The translations under genes were made by a program, and so were the position numbers. Shown piece after piece: positions 34,033 through 42,891 of a stretch of DNA of 64,000 nucleotides (positions within the stretch are counted from its first letter, which is position 1; the number at the start of each line of letters is the position of its first letter). Under the pieces are notes generated by a model, which was not told the DNA's origin, did not search any database, and saw only the letters and a list, made by a program, of their open reading frames with translations. The stretch is from Nitrospirillum iridis (GTDB taxonomy: Bacteria > Pseudomonadota > Alphaproteobacteria > Azospirillales > Azospirillaceae), in contig NZ_JACIIZ010000023.1 of the NCBI RefSeq assembly GCF_014205765.1, positions 1 through 64,000 of the forward strand, in the 5' to 3' direction.

Positions 34033-36177
34033 ATGAGAAAGCGCGCCGTATCGGTGCTCGCCCTGCTGGCGGCAATGCAGGCTCCCCTGCGGGTACAGGC
34101 CGCAGAGGCGGTGGACGCGGTGGATGCGACCGGCTCCACCGACGCCGCGCAGGAAAAGGCGTTGGACGATATCGTCATCACCGGCGCACACACATCGTCG
34201 TTCCGGGCGGAGGTGGTGCAGGTCGGCGCCTTCCGCAACCAGTCGCTGCTGGACACGCCGCTGACCATCGCCATCGTGCCGCGCGCCCTGCTGGACGCGC
34301 AGGGCGCGCAAGGGCTGGAGGATGCGCTGCGCAACACGCCCGGCGTGACGCAGCAGTCGACCAGCCCGCTGACCAGCAACAACTTCGTCTCACGCGGCGT
34401 GCTGATGAACGCGCGCACCAACTATCGCCTGAACGGGTCGCTGCCCATCATCAACCTGGGGCCCATCCCCATTGAGAACAAGCAGCGCGTGGAATTGCTG
34501 AAGGGCGTGTCGGCGCTGTACTACGGCATCAGCACGCCGTCGGGCATCGTCAACGTGGTGACCAAGCGGGCCGGTTCCGACCCCGTCACCAGCTTCACCA
34601 TGAACGGCGACGGCAACGGCAGCTTCGGCAGCGGCTTCGACATCGGGCGAGAGTTCGGCGACCACAATGAGTACGGCGCCCGCGTCAACGGCTACGCCTC
34701 GCGCATCGGCACGCCGGTGAACGATGTCGACGGCCGCCGCTGGCTGATGAGCGGCGCCTTCGACTGGCGCGCCACCGAACGCCTGACCTTCAAGCTGGAC
34801 ACGGAATACTACCGCCGGGAGATGGATGAGCCGGGCGGCGTCACCCTGCCCAGCGCCGTGGGCGCCAAGAACGGCGTGGGCGGCACCATCACCCTGCCTG
34901 CCGTGCCTGATCCCACCAAGCGCTACGCGCCGCTGAATTCGCCCTACAACACCTGGGCGACCAACGTGGTGGGCCGCGCCGACTACGCCATCACCGATGA
35001 CTGGTCGGCGCGCGCCGAATTCGGCGTCGCCTCCACCCGGCGGCAGCGGACCATCGCCAACCTGGGCTCGGTGAACCTGACGACCGGCGCCGGCACCATC
35101 TCCGGCACCTACACGCCGGACCAGGAATACCGCAACCAGAACCTGCGCCTGGAAGTGTCGGGCAAGGTCGAGACCGGCCCCATCAACCATGAACTGCTGG
35201 TGGGCTTCAGCCGCAATCGGCAGACGCAGGAGGACCAGCACCAGCAGTCCTACACCGCGGTCAAGCAGAACCTGTACGACCCGGTGGATATCCCCTACGA
35301 CAGCCTGAGGTTCACCACCACCAAGCTGAACGCCGGCAGCGTCAATATCGACACCGGCGGCTACATCATGGACATGGCCCATCTGGGCGAGAACTGGCTG
35401 CTGATCGCCGGCGCCCGCTATGTCGACTATGACACGGCATCGGCGGCCAAGAACTTCGCCGTGACCACCGTCACCCCCACCGCCGGCCTGGTCTACAAGC
35501 TGACACCCAAGTCCAGCCTGTACACGACCTACATCGAAGGGCTGGAAAGCGCCGGCACCGCGCCCGACGGCACCACCAACGCCGGCAGCATCCTGGACCC
35601 CGTGGTCAGCAAGCAGTTCGAGGTGGGCGGCCGGATGGAGGTGGCGGGCGCCATGGTGTCGCTGGCCTATTTCCACATCAACCGTGGCCTGGCCTACACC
35701 GACAGCAGCAACACCTATGTCGTGAACGGCCGCGCCGTGCACCAGGGCGTCGAAGCCTCCGTCCAGGGTGACATCCTGCCCGACGTGTCGGTCATGCTGG
35801 GCGGTCAGTACCTGGACGCGGTGCAGGAGAATACGGGCATCGCCGCGCAAGACGGCAAACGGGTGGAGAACACGCCGCGCTGGTCGGGCTCCGTCTTCGC
35901 GGAATACCACCCCGATTTCCTGGGCGGCGTGGCGCTGAACGCCGGAATCTACTACACCGGCGATCGCGCGGCGGAGGCGCAGAACCGCGCCTACCTCCCC
36001 GCCTATACCACGCTGAGCCTGGGCGCCAGCTACAAGACCAATGTGCAGCAGAACGCCCTGACCCTGCGCGTCAATGCCGACAACGTGACCAACGAACGCT
36101 ACTGGGCCACCGGCGGCAGCACGCTGTACGCCGGCATGCCGGCCACCGTGCGCTTCTCGGCGACGCTGGATTTGTAA
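34033..36177 (+). CDS. TonB-dependent siderophore-type receptor
   Basis: A 714-residue outer-membrane receptor. The signal peptide is at residues 1-24 (ending RVQAAEA). A likely TonB box (DDIVITG) follows at about residue 49. The plug domain has LLDTPLTIAIVPRALLDAQ, ALRNTPGVTQQS, FVSRGV and VELLKGVSALYYG, typical of ferric-siderophore receptors. The rest forms the 22-strand barrel, ending in PATVRFSATLDL with the beta-signal-like C-terminus. No siderophore synthesis or TonB genes lie nearby. The transported ligand is unknown; the upstream palindrome suggests iron-dependent expression. Confidence 0.92.
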   Translation: MRKRAVSVLALLAAMQAPLRVQAAEAVDAVDATGSTDAAQEKALDDIVITGAHTSSFRAEVVQVGAFRNQSLLDTPLTIAIVPRALLDAQGAQGLEDALRNTPGVTQQSTSPLTSNNFVSRGVLMNARTNYRLNGSLPIINLGPIPIENKQRVELLKGVSALYYGISTPSGIVNVVTKRAGSDPVTSFTMNGDGNGSFGSGFDIGREFGDHNEYGARVNGYASRIGTPVNDVDGRRWLMSGAFDWRATERLTFKLDTEYYRREMDEPGGVTLPSAVGAKNGVGGTITLPAVPDPTKRYAPLNSPYNTWATNVVGRADYAITDDWSARAEFGVASTRRQRTIANLGSVNLTTGAGTISGTYTPDQEYRNQNLRLEVSGKVETGPINHELLVGFSRNRQTQEDQHQQSYTAVKQNLYDPVDIPYDSLRFTTTKLNAGSVNIDTGGYIMDMAHLGENWLLIAGARYVDYDTASAAKNFAVTTVTPTAGLVYKLTPKSSLYTTYIEGLESAGTAPDGTTNAGSILDPVVSKQFEVGGRMEVAGAMVSLAYFHINRGLAYTDSSNTYVVNGRAVHQGVEASVQGDILPDVSVMLGGQYLDAVQENTGIAAQDGKRVENTPRWSGSVFAEYHPDFLGGVALNAGIYYTGDRAAEAQNRAYLPAYTTLSLGASYKTNVQQNALTLRVNADNVTNERYWATGGSTLYAGMPATVRFSATLDL

Positions 36178-36247
36178 AGTTCCTCAGGCGCCGGCAGGCC
36201 CATCCGGGCCTTCGGTGCTCACTCCGGCCGCCCCGGTCGGGGCCTAC

Positions 36248-36278
36248 CGCTGGCGGGAGACGAATTCTCCCGCCAGCG
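36248..36278 (+). terminator. hairpin after the TonB receptor gene
   Basis: CGCTGGCGGGAGA (36248-36260) and TCTCCCGCCAGCG (36266-36278) form a 13-base perfect stem with a five-base loop, 70 bases after the receptor stop. No T run follows. Confidence 0.65.
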
Positions 36279-36400
36279 CCCTGGGGGGCGCCTTGCGAAA
36301 GCTGGTGGAGCGGCCTTGCCAAAGATTGCCGCCAGCGTTTCGGCGTCACCTCTTTGATGCCGGCGCATGACCGTCCTTGAAATTTCATGAGCGTGTTCGC

Positions 36401-36429
36401 TTGACACGCCGCCCGGATGCCGCTTTTAT
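36401..36429 (+). promoter_or_regulatory. sigma-70 promoter of the leuA leader
   Basis: A perfect TTGACA (36401-36406), 17 bases, then TTTTAT (36424-36429). The predicted start near 36436 leaves only a few bases before the leader peptide's ATG at 36440. Confidence 0.65.
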
Positions 36430-36439
36430 CCTCGGCACC

Positions 36440-36490
36440 ATGACCGACATCGCGACCAGCCTCCTGCTTCTTATGAACCCGGCCTCCTGA
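36440..36490 (+). CDS. leuL: leucine-rich leader peptide of leuA
   Basis: A 16-codon frame, MTDIATSLLLLMNPAS, with four Leu codons in a row (CTC CTG CTT CTT, 36461-36472), 262 bases before leuA. This is the signature of ribosome-mediated attenuation: stalling at Leu codons when charged tRNA-Leu is scarce changes the downstream RNA fold. A good sigma-70 promoter ends 10 bases before its ATG, so the message is leaderless or nearly so, as is known for the trpL leader of Sinorhizobium. No ribosome binding site precedes it. Its 3' half overlaps a hairpin. Confidence 0.75.
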   Translation: MTDIATSLLLLMNPAS

Positions 36491-36513
36491 GAGGACCGGG
36501 CAGTTCGTCATAA
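36471..36513 (+). promoter_or_regulatory. leuA attenuator hairpin overlapping the leader peptide end
   Basis: TTATGA (36471-36476) pairs with TCATAA (36508-36513), CCCGG (36478-36482) with CCGGG (36496-36500), and TCCT with AGGA around the leader stop codon. The 5' arm begins at the last Leu codon, so a ribosome stalled at the Leu run would leave it free and one that finishes the peptide would block it. Further stems downstream (for example CAGCGC/GCGCTG, 36614-36629, and CGCCGG/CCGGCG, 36663-36687) are candidates for the competing fold; a classic T-run terminator was not found. Confidence 0.55.
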
Positions 36514-36751
36514 GTTTGCGCAAGGTTCGCGAGTTTTCCCAAATGTCGTGTCGTTCCGCCCCCATCGTACGCACCCACTGGGGCCTCCCTGTTGAAGCTG
36601 AGATCGCCGCCGCCAGCGCCCCTGCGCTGAGCCTTGTCGCGCGCCTGCTCCTTATCGGCGGTCGCCGGGCCTGACGGCCATCCGGCGGCTGTAGCCTTGG
36701 CCGTATTCCTCCCCCCCCCCGACCGAATACATTCAACAGAGACGCCCCACC

Positions 36752-38419
36752 ATGCTGCGCGATCCGTCCACCAAGTACCGCCCCTTCCCCCACGCCGACC
36801 TGCCCGACCGCACTTGGCCGTCGCGCACCATCACCAAGCCGCCGCGCTGGCTGTCGACCGACCTGCGCGACGGCAACCAGGCGCTGATCGACCCCATGGA
36901 CGCCGAGAAGAAGCAGCGCTTCTTCGACATGCTGGTGAAGATCGGCTTCAAGGAGATCGAGGTCGGCTTCCCCTCCGCCTCGCAGACGGAATTCGACTTC
37001 GTCCGCAGCCTGGTGGAGGGCGGCAAGGTCCCCGACGACGTCACCATCCAGGTGCTGACCCAGGCGCGTCGCGACCTGATCGAGCGCACGTTTGAGTCCC
37101 TGCGCGGCGCCCCGCGCGCCATTGTCCACATGTACAACGCCATCTCCCCCGCCTGGCGCCGCATCGTCTTCGGCATGGACCGGGCCGGCATCAAGGACAT
37201 CGCCGTCAAGGGTGTGACCATCCTGCGCGAGCAGGCGGAGAAGTATCCGGAGACCGACTGGATCTTCGAATACTCGCCCGAGACCTTCAGCACGGCGGAG
37301 CCTGATTTCGCCCTGGAAGTCTGCGAGGCGGTGCTGGACGTGCTGGAACCGACGCCGGACCGCCCGGTGATCCTGAACCTGCCGGCCACCGTGGAGGCCG
37401 CCGGCCCCCACATCTACGCCGACCAGATCGAGCGCTTCTGCCGCCAGATCAGCCGGCGCGACAGCGTCGTCGTCAGCGTCCATCCCCATAACGACCGGGG
37501 CACCGGCGTGGCCGCCGCCGAGCTGGCGGTGCAGGCCGGCGCCGACCGTGTCGAGGGCTGCCTGTTCGGCAATGGCGAGCGGACGGGCAATGTCGATCTG
37601 GTGACCCTGGGCCTGAACCTGTACACCCAGGGCGTGGACCCGGGCCTGGACTTCTCCGACATCCAGTCCGTCGTCCAGACGGTGCAGTACTGCAACCAGA
37701 TCCCCGTCCACCCCCGCCACCCCTATGCCGGTGAGCTGGTGTTCACCGCCTTCTCCGGCTCCCACCAGGACGCCATCAAGAAGGGCTTCGCCGCCCAGGC
37801 CGCGCGCAACGACCAGATCTGGGACGTGCCCTACCTGCCCATCGACCCCACCGACCTGGGCTGCGGTTATGAGGCGGTCATCCGCGTCAACAGCCAGTCC
37901 GGCAAGGGCGGCATCGCCTGGGTCATGGAACAGGACAAGGGGTTGAGGCTGCCCCGCGCCCTGCAGATCGACTTCAGCCGCGTGGTCCAGGGCTATGCCG
38001 ACGAGACCAGCCGCGAGATGACCGCCGCCGACATCTGGGGCATCTTCCAGGACACCTACTGCCTGACCGGCCTGCAACGCTTTGAGCTGATCGACTATCA
38101 GGAGACCGGTGCCGCCGGCAGCCGCGAGCGCATGTTCGTCGGCCGCATCAGCGTGGGCCGGGAGGAACGCAGCGTCAGCGGCCGGGGCAACGGCCTGCTG
38201 TCCAGCGTGCTGGCCGCCCTGAAAGCCGATTGCGGCATGGACCTGGACATCGTCGATTACCAGGAACACGCCATCGGCCACGGCGGCGACGCCCGCGCCG
38301 CCGCCTATGTCGAGTGCCGAACTGGCGACGGCCGCAAGGTCTTCGGCGTCGGCATCGACACCGACGTGGCCACCGCCTCCGTCCGCGCCGTGCTCAGCGC
38401 CGCCAACGGCGCGGGGTGA
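36752..38419 (+). CDS. leuA: 2-isopropylmalate synthase
   Basis: Condenses acetyl-CoA with 2-oxoisovalerate, the committed step of leucine synthesis. At 555 residues it is the long (type 2) form. The catalytic barrel starts with [15 protein letters not shown] and includes [19 protein letters not shown]; the metal-binding [16 protein letters not shown] motif and [14 protein letters not shown] follow. The C-terminal regulatory domain, the site of leucine feedback inhibition, covers about residues 430-555. The gene is controlled by the leucine-rich leader upstream. The ATG at 36752 matches the usual family start ([12 protein letters not shown]). Confidence 0.97.
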   Translation: MLRDPSTKYRPFPHADLPDRTWPSRTITKPPRWLSTDLRDGNQALIDPMDAEKKQRFFDMLVKIGFKEIEVGFPSASQTEFDFVRSLVEGGKVPDDVTIQVLTQARRDLIERTFESLRGAPRAIVHMYNAISPAWRRIVFGMDRAGIKDIAVKGVTILREQAEKYPETDWIFEYSPETFSTAEPDFALEVCEAVLDVLEPTPDRPVILNLPATVEAAGPHIYADQIERFCRQISRRDSVVVSVHPHNDRGTGVAAAELAVQAGADRVEGCLFGNGERTGNVDLVTLGLNLYTQGVDPGLDFSDIQSVVQTVQYCNQIPVHPRHPYAGELVFTAFSGSHQDAIKKGFAAQAARNDQIWDVPYLPIDPTDLGCGYEAVIRVNSQSGKGGIAWVMEQDKGLRLPRALQIDFSRVVQGYADETSREMTAADIWGIFQDTYCLTGLQRFELIDYQETGAAGSRERMFVGRISVGREERSVSGRGNGLLSSVLAALKADCGMDLDIVDYQEHAIGHGGDARAAAYVECRTGDGRKVFGVGIDTDVATASVRAVLSAANGAG

Positions 38420-38459
38420 TCACAGGATGGGGCGATTCCTTTAGGGGGCCGCCCCTGCC

Positions 38460-39128
38460 TCACACTGCTGGCGGTGGCCCATCGAGATAGCGGTCGATGT
38501 CCATCGCCAAGGTGCCGATCAACGCGGCATCGATCTTCGCCGGATCCTGTGTCACCAGCAGATAGGTCGGCATTTTACCTTGGCTGATCAGGAACCGGCC
38601 GCCATCATCCCCGGTGAACAACAGCCCCTTGGCCACGAGGCAGGTGTGATCAGCCCCCGGCGGTACCGCACCGAAACCTCTGTTCGGATTGTCCCACCAT
38701 CCGGCGGGCATCCTGTCCGCCGAGATGGTGCATTCCCGCAGCCACAGCACATCCACGTGCCACCGCGCGAAAGGCCAGGGGCGGCTCGGTCCCGGTTCAA
38801 GTTCTGCGGAAAGCCCGCCGAAATCGGGCGCAGAGATGCCCAGAACTTTCAACTCTTCCAGTATCGGCGCTACTTGATGCCAGAATGCCTCGGCTTCGGC
38901 GCGGAACCGCTCCGCCGTCCGCAACGCTAGGGTAGCGACATCGAACTGGAAAACGATACCGAGTTCCACGCTGGTCACGAGCAGCGGGGGCAGTTCCCCC
39001 CGCAACAGCCAAACCAGGTTCGGCCCCGACCTGTCTTCCTTGTCGAGACTGAAGCCGGTTAGGGTGGACGAAAGCGACCGGAGGTCCTCTGGCGTGGCTT
39101 CGATGGTTACAGGCGAGGCGTGTGTCAT
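38460..39128 (-). CDS. hypothetical protein (222 aa)
   Basis: I do not recognise this protein. It is soluble-looking and moderately acidic, without signal peptide or membrane segment. A helical middle part (LRTAERFRAEAEAFWHQVAPILEEL) is followed by a Trp-rich stretch (WPFARWHVDVLWLRE, GWWDNPNRGFG) and a beta-rich end with GDDGGRFLISQGKMPTYLLV. Base composition is somewhat less GC-rich than the neighbours. It converges on leuA with 40 bases between. Codon pattern and length favour a real gene, but nothing nearby suggests its role. Confidence 0.55.
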   Translation of the reverse strand: MTHASPVTIEATPEDLRSLSSTLTGFSLDKEDRSGPNLVWLLRGELPPLLVTSVELGIVFQFDVATLALRTAERFRAEAEAFWHQVAPILEELKVLGISAPDFGGLSAELEPGPSRPWPFARWHVDVLWLRECTISADRMPAGWWDNPNRGFGAVPPGADHTCLVAKGLLFTGDDGGRFLISQGKMPTYLLVTQDPAKIDAALIGTLAMDIDRYLDGPPPAV

Positions 39129-39295
39129 TTTGCAATTCTACCACAAGATGCCGCCGCAGCCTCCCTTTAGCCGGTGCCGCCAACGGGCCGGATGTCACCG
39201 GGCATCCGCGTAAGTCGTGACCAGCCGGTAGAGGACGGTGCGCGCGTTGTAGAGGGTGCGGACGCGCGCCCTTTCGACCTGACCCGGAAGGACAC

Positions 39296-39430
39296 AGCCC
39301 CAACCCGCCGCTGCGCCTGCCCCTGGGCAGCGACACGGTGGCGACCATCGAACAAAAGAACGCCGACGTGGCGGCCGAGCTGGCGCAGTGGCGACACGTC
39401 GCCCTGTCCACCAACCACGACGCGGCATGA
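39296..39430 (+). pseudogene. 3' remnant of a short-chain dehydrogenase gene
   Basis: In this frame the codons read NPPLRLPLGSDTVATIEQ, then KNADVAAELAQWRHVALSTN and HDAA before the stop at 39428. This strongly resembles the C-terminus of a common SDR oxidoreductase subgroup (PPLRLPLG... LALSTDH). The rest of the gene is missing: further upstream in this frame no SDR sequence is visible. It is therefore the tail of a deleted gene. An intact but different SDR gene lies 2 kb away. Confidence 0.65.
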
Positions 39431-39454
39431 CGAATGGCGAAAGCTGCCCCGCCC

Positions 39455-40111
39455 CTACCGCGTCTGGTCCCACGCCAGCAACTGCTGGCACTGGCCCGGC
39501 GGCTGCCAGTCCTGGATCAGCGTGGTGGGCGGTTGGGCGGCATCGTGCAGGATGAGGGCGAAACCCAGGCGCGGCTCCCTGCCGATGGCCATAAGCAACA
39601 TGGGTGGACCGCCCTCGATCACCGGCCCCTGCCCCTGGCGCACACCGGCGGGCGTCTCCAGACAGGTGTCGCCGCTGAAGGCATAGAAGGCCTCCGGCCC
39701 TGAATGCACATGCAAGGGCGCCTTCATGCCGGGGGTGAAGACGGAGCGCAGATATTCGGCGGCATAGGACGGGGCGGCCGTCGTTGGCAGGGGGCCAATG
39801 TCGGCGATATGGTGCCCACCGTCCGGCCGCCACCCCTGCCTTTCGATGGTGAACAGCCAGACCTTGCCGAAGGCGGTGACGACGCTGCCCGTCCGGGTGG
39901 CCGCCGCCTCCGCCGCGGCCTTGGACGGGAAGGTGTCGAGATGCCAGTAGACATCCCCAGCCGGCAGGGTCGCGATGTTCTGGTGGACCATTAGGCAGGC
40001 GGGACCCGCCGTTTCCTCCACCCCACAGGGGCGGGAGGTGGCCTGGCCGAAGGCCGGTCCCGCCAGCAAGGCGGCGGCACAGGCGATCCCGGTGACGTAG
40101 GCGTTGATCAT
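39455..40111 (-). CDS. exported cupin-domain protein
   Basis: A 218-residue protein with a signal peptide (about residues 1-22, ending AFG). The second half is a cupin barrel: KAPLHVHSGPEAFYAFSGDTC carries the conserved His-x-His and Glu of the metal site and is followed by LETPAG. The first half, with CGVEETAGPACLMVHQ, is an unassigned beta domain. Cupins bind small molecules or act as metal-dependent enzymes. It stands beside the flavin monooxygenase/SDR/tautomerase group on the same strand and may belong to the same small-molecule pathway. Confidence 0.7.
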   Translation of the reverse strand: MINAYVTGIACAAALLAGPAFGQATSRPCGVEETAGPACLMVHQNIATLPAGDVYWHLDTFPSKAAAEAAATRTGSVVTAFGKVWLFTIERQGWRPDGGHHIADIGPLPTTAAPSYAAEYLRSVFTPGMKAPLHVHSGPEAFYAFSGDTCLETPAGVRQGQGPVIEGGPPMLLMAIGREPRLGFALILHDAAQPPTTLIQDWQPPGQCQQLLAWDQTR

Positions 40112-40217
40112 CCACGTGTTCCCTTCCAGCTGACAGGCGGCAGATTGGCCGCCGCCCGCAGCCAGCGCAACGTCACGGGATGACTACAACCTTAGGGGCC
40201 GGCTTATGGGCGCCGCC

Positions 40218-41555
40218 TCACGCCGCGCCCCGGGCAGCCTTGGCCGCGGTGAAGCGGTTGACCGGCACATCCAGCCCCAGATTGTCGCGGAAGGTCTCGC
40301 CTTCATACTCCCGCCGCAGCAGGCCGCGCTCCTGCAGGATAGGCACCACCGTCTCCACGAACACGTCCAGCTGGCGCGGCAGGGCTTCGAACAGCACGAA
40401 GCCATCAGCGGCCTTGGCGTCCAGCCAATGCTGGAACTTGTCGGCGATCTGTTCCGGCGTGCCGACGAAGTTGCCGCGCGGCGTGGCGAAACGCTGGGCC
40501 ACCTGGCGCAGGGTCAGGTTCTCCGCCTTGGCGGCAGCCACGATCTTCAGGACGGCGCTCTGCGTGCTGTTGTAGGCGTCGGCCCCCACCTCGGGGAACG
40601 GCGCGTCCAGGTCGTATTGGCTGAAGTCATGGTCGTTGAACGGCCGGCCCAGCATGGACAGGGCGTTCTCGATGGACACCAGATTGGCCAGTTCCTGGTA
40701 CTTGGCCTCCGCCTCGGCTTCTGTCGCCCCCACCACCGGCGCCGCGCCAGGCAGGATGAAGACCTTGTCGGGATCGCGGCCGAAGCCGGCGACCCGCGCC
40801 TTCACGTCGCGGTAATAGGCCTGGGCCTCCGCCAAATCGTCCTGGCCGACGAAGATGGCGTCGGCATTCTTGGCGGCGAAGTTCTTGCCGTCCTCCGACG
40901 CGCCGGCCTGGAAGATCACCGGCTGGCCCTGGGGGGAGCGGGCGATGTTCAGCGGCCCCTTCACCTGGAAGAACTCCCCCTTATGGTCCAGGGTGTTCAG
41001 CTTGGTGGGGTCGAAGAAGACGCCGCTGTCCTTGTCATGGACCAGCGCGTCATCCTCCCAGCTGTCCCATAGGCCCTTCACCACGTCCAGATACTCGTCC
41101 GCCAGGCGATAGCGCCGGTCATGGGACAGATGTTCGGCCTTGCTGAAGTTGGCCGCACTGCCTTCCAGCCAGCTGGTCACCACGTTCCAGCCGGCGCGGC
41201 CGCCACTGATATGGTCCAGCGACGCGAACTGGCGGGCGACGTTGTAGGGCTCGCTGTAGCTGACGGTCAGGGTGCCCACCAGGCCGATATGGCTGGTCGC
41301 GCCCGCCAGCGCCGACAGGATGGTCAGCGGCTCGAACCGGTTCAGATAGTGGGGGCTGGACTTCTCGGTGATGTAGACGCTGTCGGCCACGAACAGGAAA
41401 TCGAACTTGCCCGTCTCCGCCAGCTGGGCCTGGCGCTTGTAAAAGGCGAAGTTGGTGCTGGCGTTCGGCACGGCGTCCGGGTGGCGCCAATCGCCCCAGG
41501 TACGGCCCACGCCGTGAAGGATGAAACCCAGCTTCAGTTGCTTGCTCGCGCTCAT
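40218..41555 (-). CDS. LLM-class flavin-dependent monooxygenase (NtaA/SnaA/DszA type)
   Basis: A 445-residue luciferase-like monooxygenase that uses reduced FMN from a separate reductase. The start [20 protein letters not shown], then [34 protein letters not shown] and [11 protein letters not shown] are characteristic of the NtaA/SnaA/SoxA/DszA group, which oxidise chelators, sulfur compounds or related xenobiotics. [21 protein letters not shown] is another family block. No flavin reductase gene is seen here. The upstream SDR and tautomerase genes on the same strand suggest a shared degradative role, perhaps under the divergent MarR regulator. The substrate is unknown. Confidence 0.9.
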   Translation of the reverse strand: MSASKQLKLGFILHGVGRTWGDWRHPDAVPNASTNFAFYKRQAQLAETGKFDFLFVADSVYITEKSSPHYLNRFEPLTILSALAGATSHIGLVGTLTVSYSEPYNVARQFASLDHISGGRAGWNVVTSWLEGSAANFSKAEHLSHDRRYRLADEYLDVVKGLWDSWEDDALVHDKDSGVFFDPTKLNTLDHKGEFFQVKGPLNIARSPQGQPVIFQAGASEDGKNFAAKNADAIFVGQDDLAEAQAYYRDVKARVAGFGRDPDKVFILPGAAPVVGATEAEAEAKYQELANLVSIENALSMLGRPFNDHDFSQYDLDAPFPEVGADAYNSTQSAVLKIVAAAKAENLTLRQVAQRFATPRGNFVGTPEQIADKFQHWLDAKAADGFVLFEALPRQLDVFVETVVPILQERGLLRREYEGETFRDNLGLDVPVNRFTAAKAARGAA

Positions 41556-41659
41556 GACCGCCTCCGTTGGAACAGGCGGCCAGCATTCCTTGCCGACGCC
41601 GGCGGCTCAAACGAGTCTTCTCAATGAGACTGTTGAGCCCCGGCGCCAACGATGAACCG

Positions 41660-42358
41660 TCAGAACTTCTCCACCCAGGGACGCAGTTCCACTTCCCAGG
41701 TCCAGGCGCTGCGGTGCTGGGTGTGGACGTGCCAATACTCCCGCGCGATGGCGTCGGGGTCCAGCCAACGGTCCTCCGGCCCCTCTTCCCCGGGTTTGGC
41801 CCAGCTGCTGGCGACACCGCCGTCGATGATGAAATGGGCGACATGGATGTTCTGCGGCGCCAGTTCGCGGGCCAGGCTTTGCGCCATGCCGCGCAGCGCG
41901 AACTTGCCCATGGCGAAGGGGGTGGACCCCGCCAGGCCCTTCACGCTGGCGGTGGCGCCGGTCAACAGAATGCTGCCCCGGCCCAGCGCCCGCATCCGCA
42001 CGGCGGCGGCCTGCGCCACCAGGAAGCCGGCGAAGGCGGAGATGCGGAGGCTGTCCAGCACCTGGGCCGGATCCAGATCCTGCACCGGCCCCCGGGTGCG
42101 GGCGCTGGCGTTGAACACCACCAGGTCCGGCGTGCCCAAATCGGCGTCCACATCCGTGAACAGCCGCGCCACGGCCCCCGGATCGCCCGCATCGGCGGCA
42201 TAGGCCGTGGCCCCTGTCTCCGCCACCAGATCCGCCAGCTTATCGATGTTCCGCGCCGCCAGCGCCACACGATAGCCCTCGCGGGTCAGCAGGCGGGCCA
42301 GCGACGCGCTGATGCCCTTGCCGGCGCCGACGATCAGGGCGGTGGGACTGTGGGTCAT
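41660..42358 (-). CDS. short-chain dehydrogenase-like protein without the catalytic Tyr
   Basis: A 232-residue SDR-fold protein. The N-terminal cofactor loop is ALIVGAGKGISASLARLL. Where classical SDRs have YxxxK, this protein reads PFAMGKFAL: Phe in place of the Tyr, with the Lys retained. The upstream Ser region (LLTGATASVKG) is also unusual. I recall a subgroup of such proteins that share VAHFIIDGG, also present here. It may bind NAD(P) without normal dehydrogenase chemistry. The ATG at 42358 lies 10 bases after the tautomerase gene, and GAGGA precedes it, so the two form an operon. Confidence 0.8.
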   Translation of the reverse strand: MTHSPTALIVGAGKGISASLARLLTREGYRVALAARNIDKLADLVAETGATAYAADAGDPGAVARLFTDVDADLGTPDLVVFNASARTRGPVQDLDPAQVLDSLRISAFAGFLVAQAAAVRMRALGRGSILLTGATASVKGLAGSTPFAMGKFALRGMAQSLARELAPQNIHVAHFIIDGGVASSWAKPGEEGPEDRWLDPDAIAREYWHVHTQHRSAWTWEVELRPWVEKF

Positions 42359-42368
42359 GGCATCCTCC

Positions 42369-42749
42369 TCAAGCGTATTGCGCTTCGCCATTGCCGAAGG
42401 ACCAGTTCTCCTTGGCCACCTCGACCAGGCTGATGAACACGTCCTCACGCCGCAAGCCCAGACGGGCGTGCAGGCCGTCGGCGACCGCCTTGTAAAAGGC
42501 CTTCTTCACCTCCAGCGTCCGGCCCTGGTTCAGGGTCACCTGGATAATGACGCAGTCGCGGGTGCGATGAACGCCCAGATAGGTCGCATCGGCCGCGAAG
42601 TCGCTGTCGGCATGTTCGGTGATGATCTGGAAACGGTCGTCCTTGGGCACGTTCAGCGTGTTGATCATGGCATCGTAGAGGACGTCGCCGATGGTGTGGC
42701 GATACTCGGCGGACTTGCCTTTGACGAGGTCGATGCGGGCGAGCGGCAT
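42369..42749 (-). CDS. tautomerase-superfamily protein
   Basis: A 126-residue member of the 4-oxalocrotonate tautomerase/MIF superfamily, in the group with two fused half-domains. Pro2 (MPLARIDLVKG), the catalytic base after removal of Met, is present. VIIQVTLNQGRTLEVKKAFYKAV is the second beta-alpha unit and ISLVEVAKENWSFGNG closes the fold. Such proteins isomerise enols in aromatic breakdown; many homologues are of unknown substrate. It heads the minus-strand operon with the SDR-like gene, divergent from marR, with a palindromic site between. Confidence 0.88.
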   Translation of the reverse strand: MPLARIDLVKGKSAEYRHTIGDVLYDAMINTLNVPKDDRFQIITEHADSDFAADATYLGVHRTRDCVIIQVTLNQGRTLEVKKAFYKAVADGLHARLGLRREDVFISLVEVAKENWSFGNGEAQYA

Positions 42750-42808
42750 GGGGTTTCCTCCGGTGGGTCAGCACCTTGATGGTACCGGATGACGAGCATG
42801 CCGAATTT

Positions 42809-42824
42809 ATGGGTAATTGCCCAT
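42809..42824. promoter_or_regulatory. candidate MarR operator
   Basis: ATGGGTAATTGCCCAT (42809-42824) is a 16-base palindrome with one mismatched pair. It lies in the 142-base region between the divergent tautomerase operon and the marR-type gene, the standard place and size for a MarR-family operator. Confidence 0.65.
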
Positions 42825-42891
42825 ATGATCGTTGACAGCGGAAAGGCCCGCGCGCCTGATAGGGTGGCGCCTGTTTAGACATGGACCACTG

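Noticed and set aside
34390-35910. Minus-strand frame opposite the TonB receptor
   Set aside because: Antisense shadow of an unmistakable receptor gene.
36491-36751. Classic T-run terminator after the leuA leader peptide
   Set aside because: Several stems exist but none is followed by a T run, so no terminator was annotated.
36071-38281. Minus-strand frame of over 700 codons across leuA and its leader
   Set aside because: It is antisense to leuA, has no recognisable domain, and its composition mirrors the leuA codons.
39167-39418. Minus-strand frame between the hypothetical and cupin genes
   Set aside because: Its translation is unlike any protein, and the plus strand explains the sequence better as an SDR remnant.
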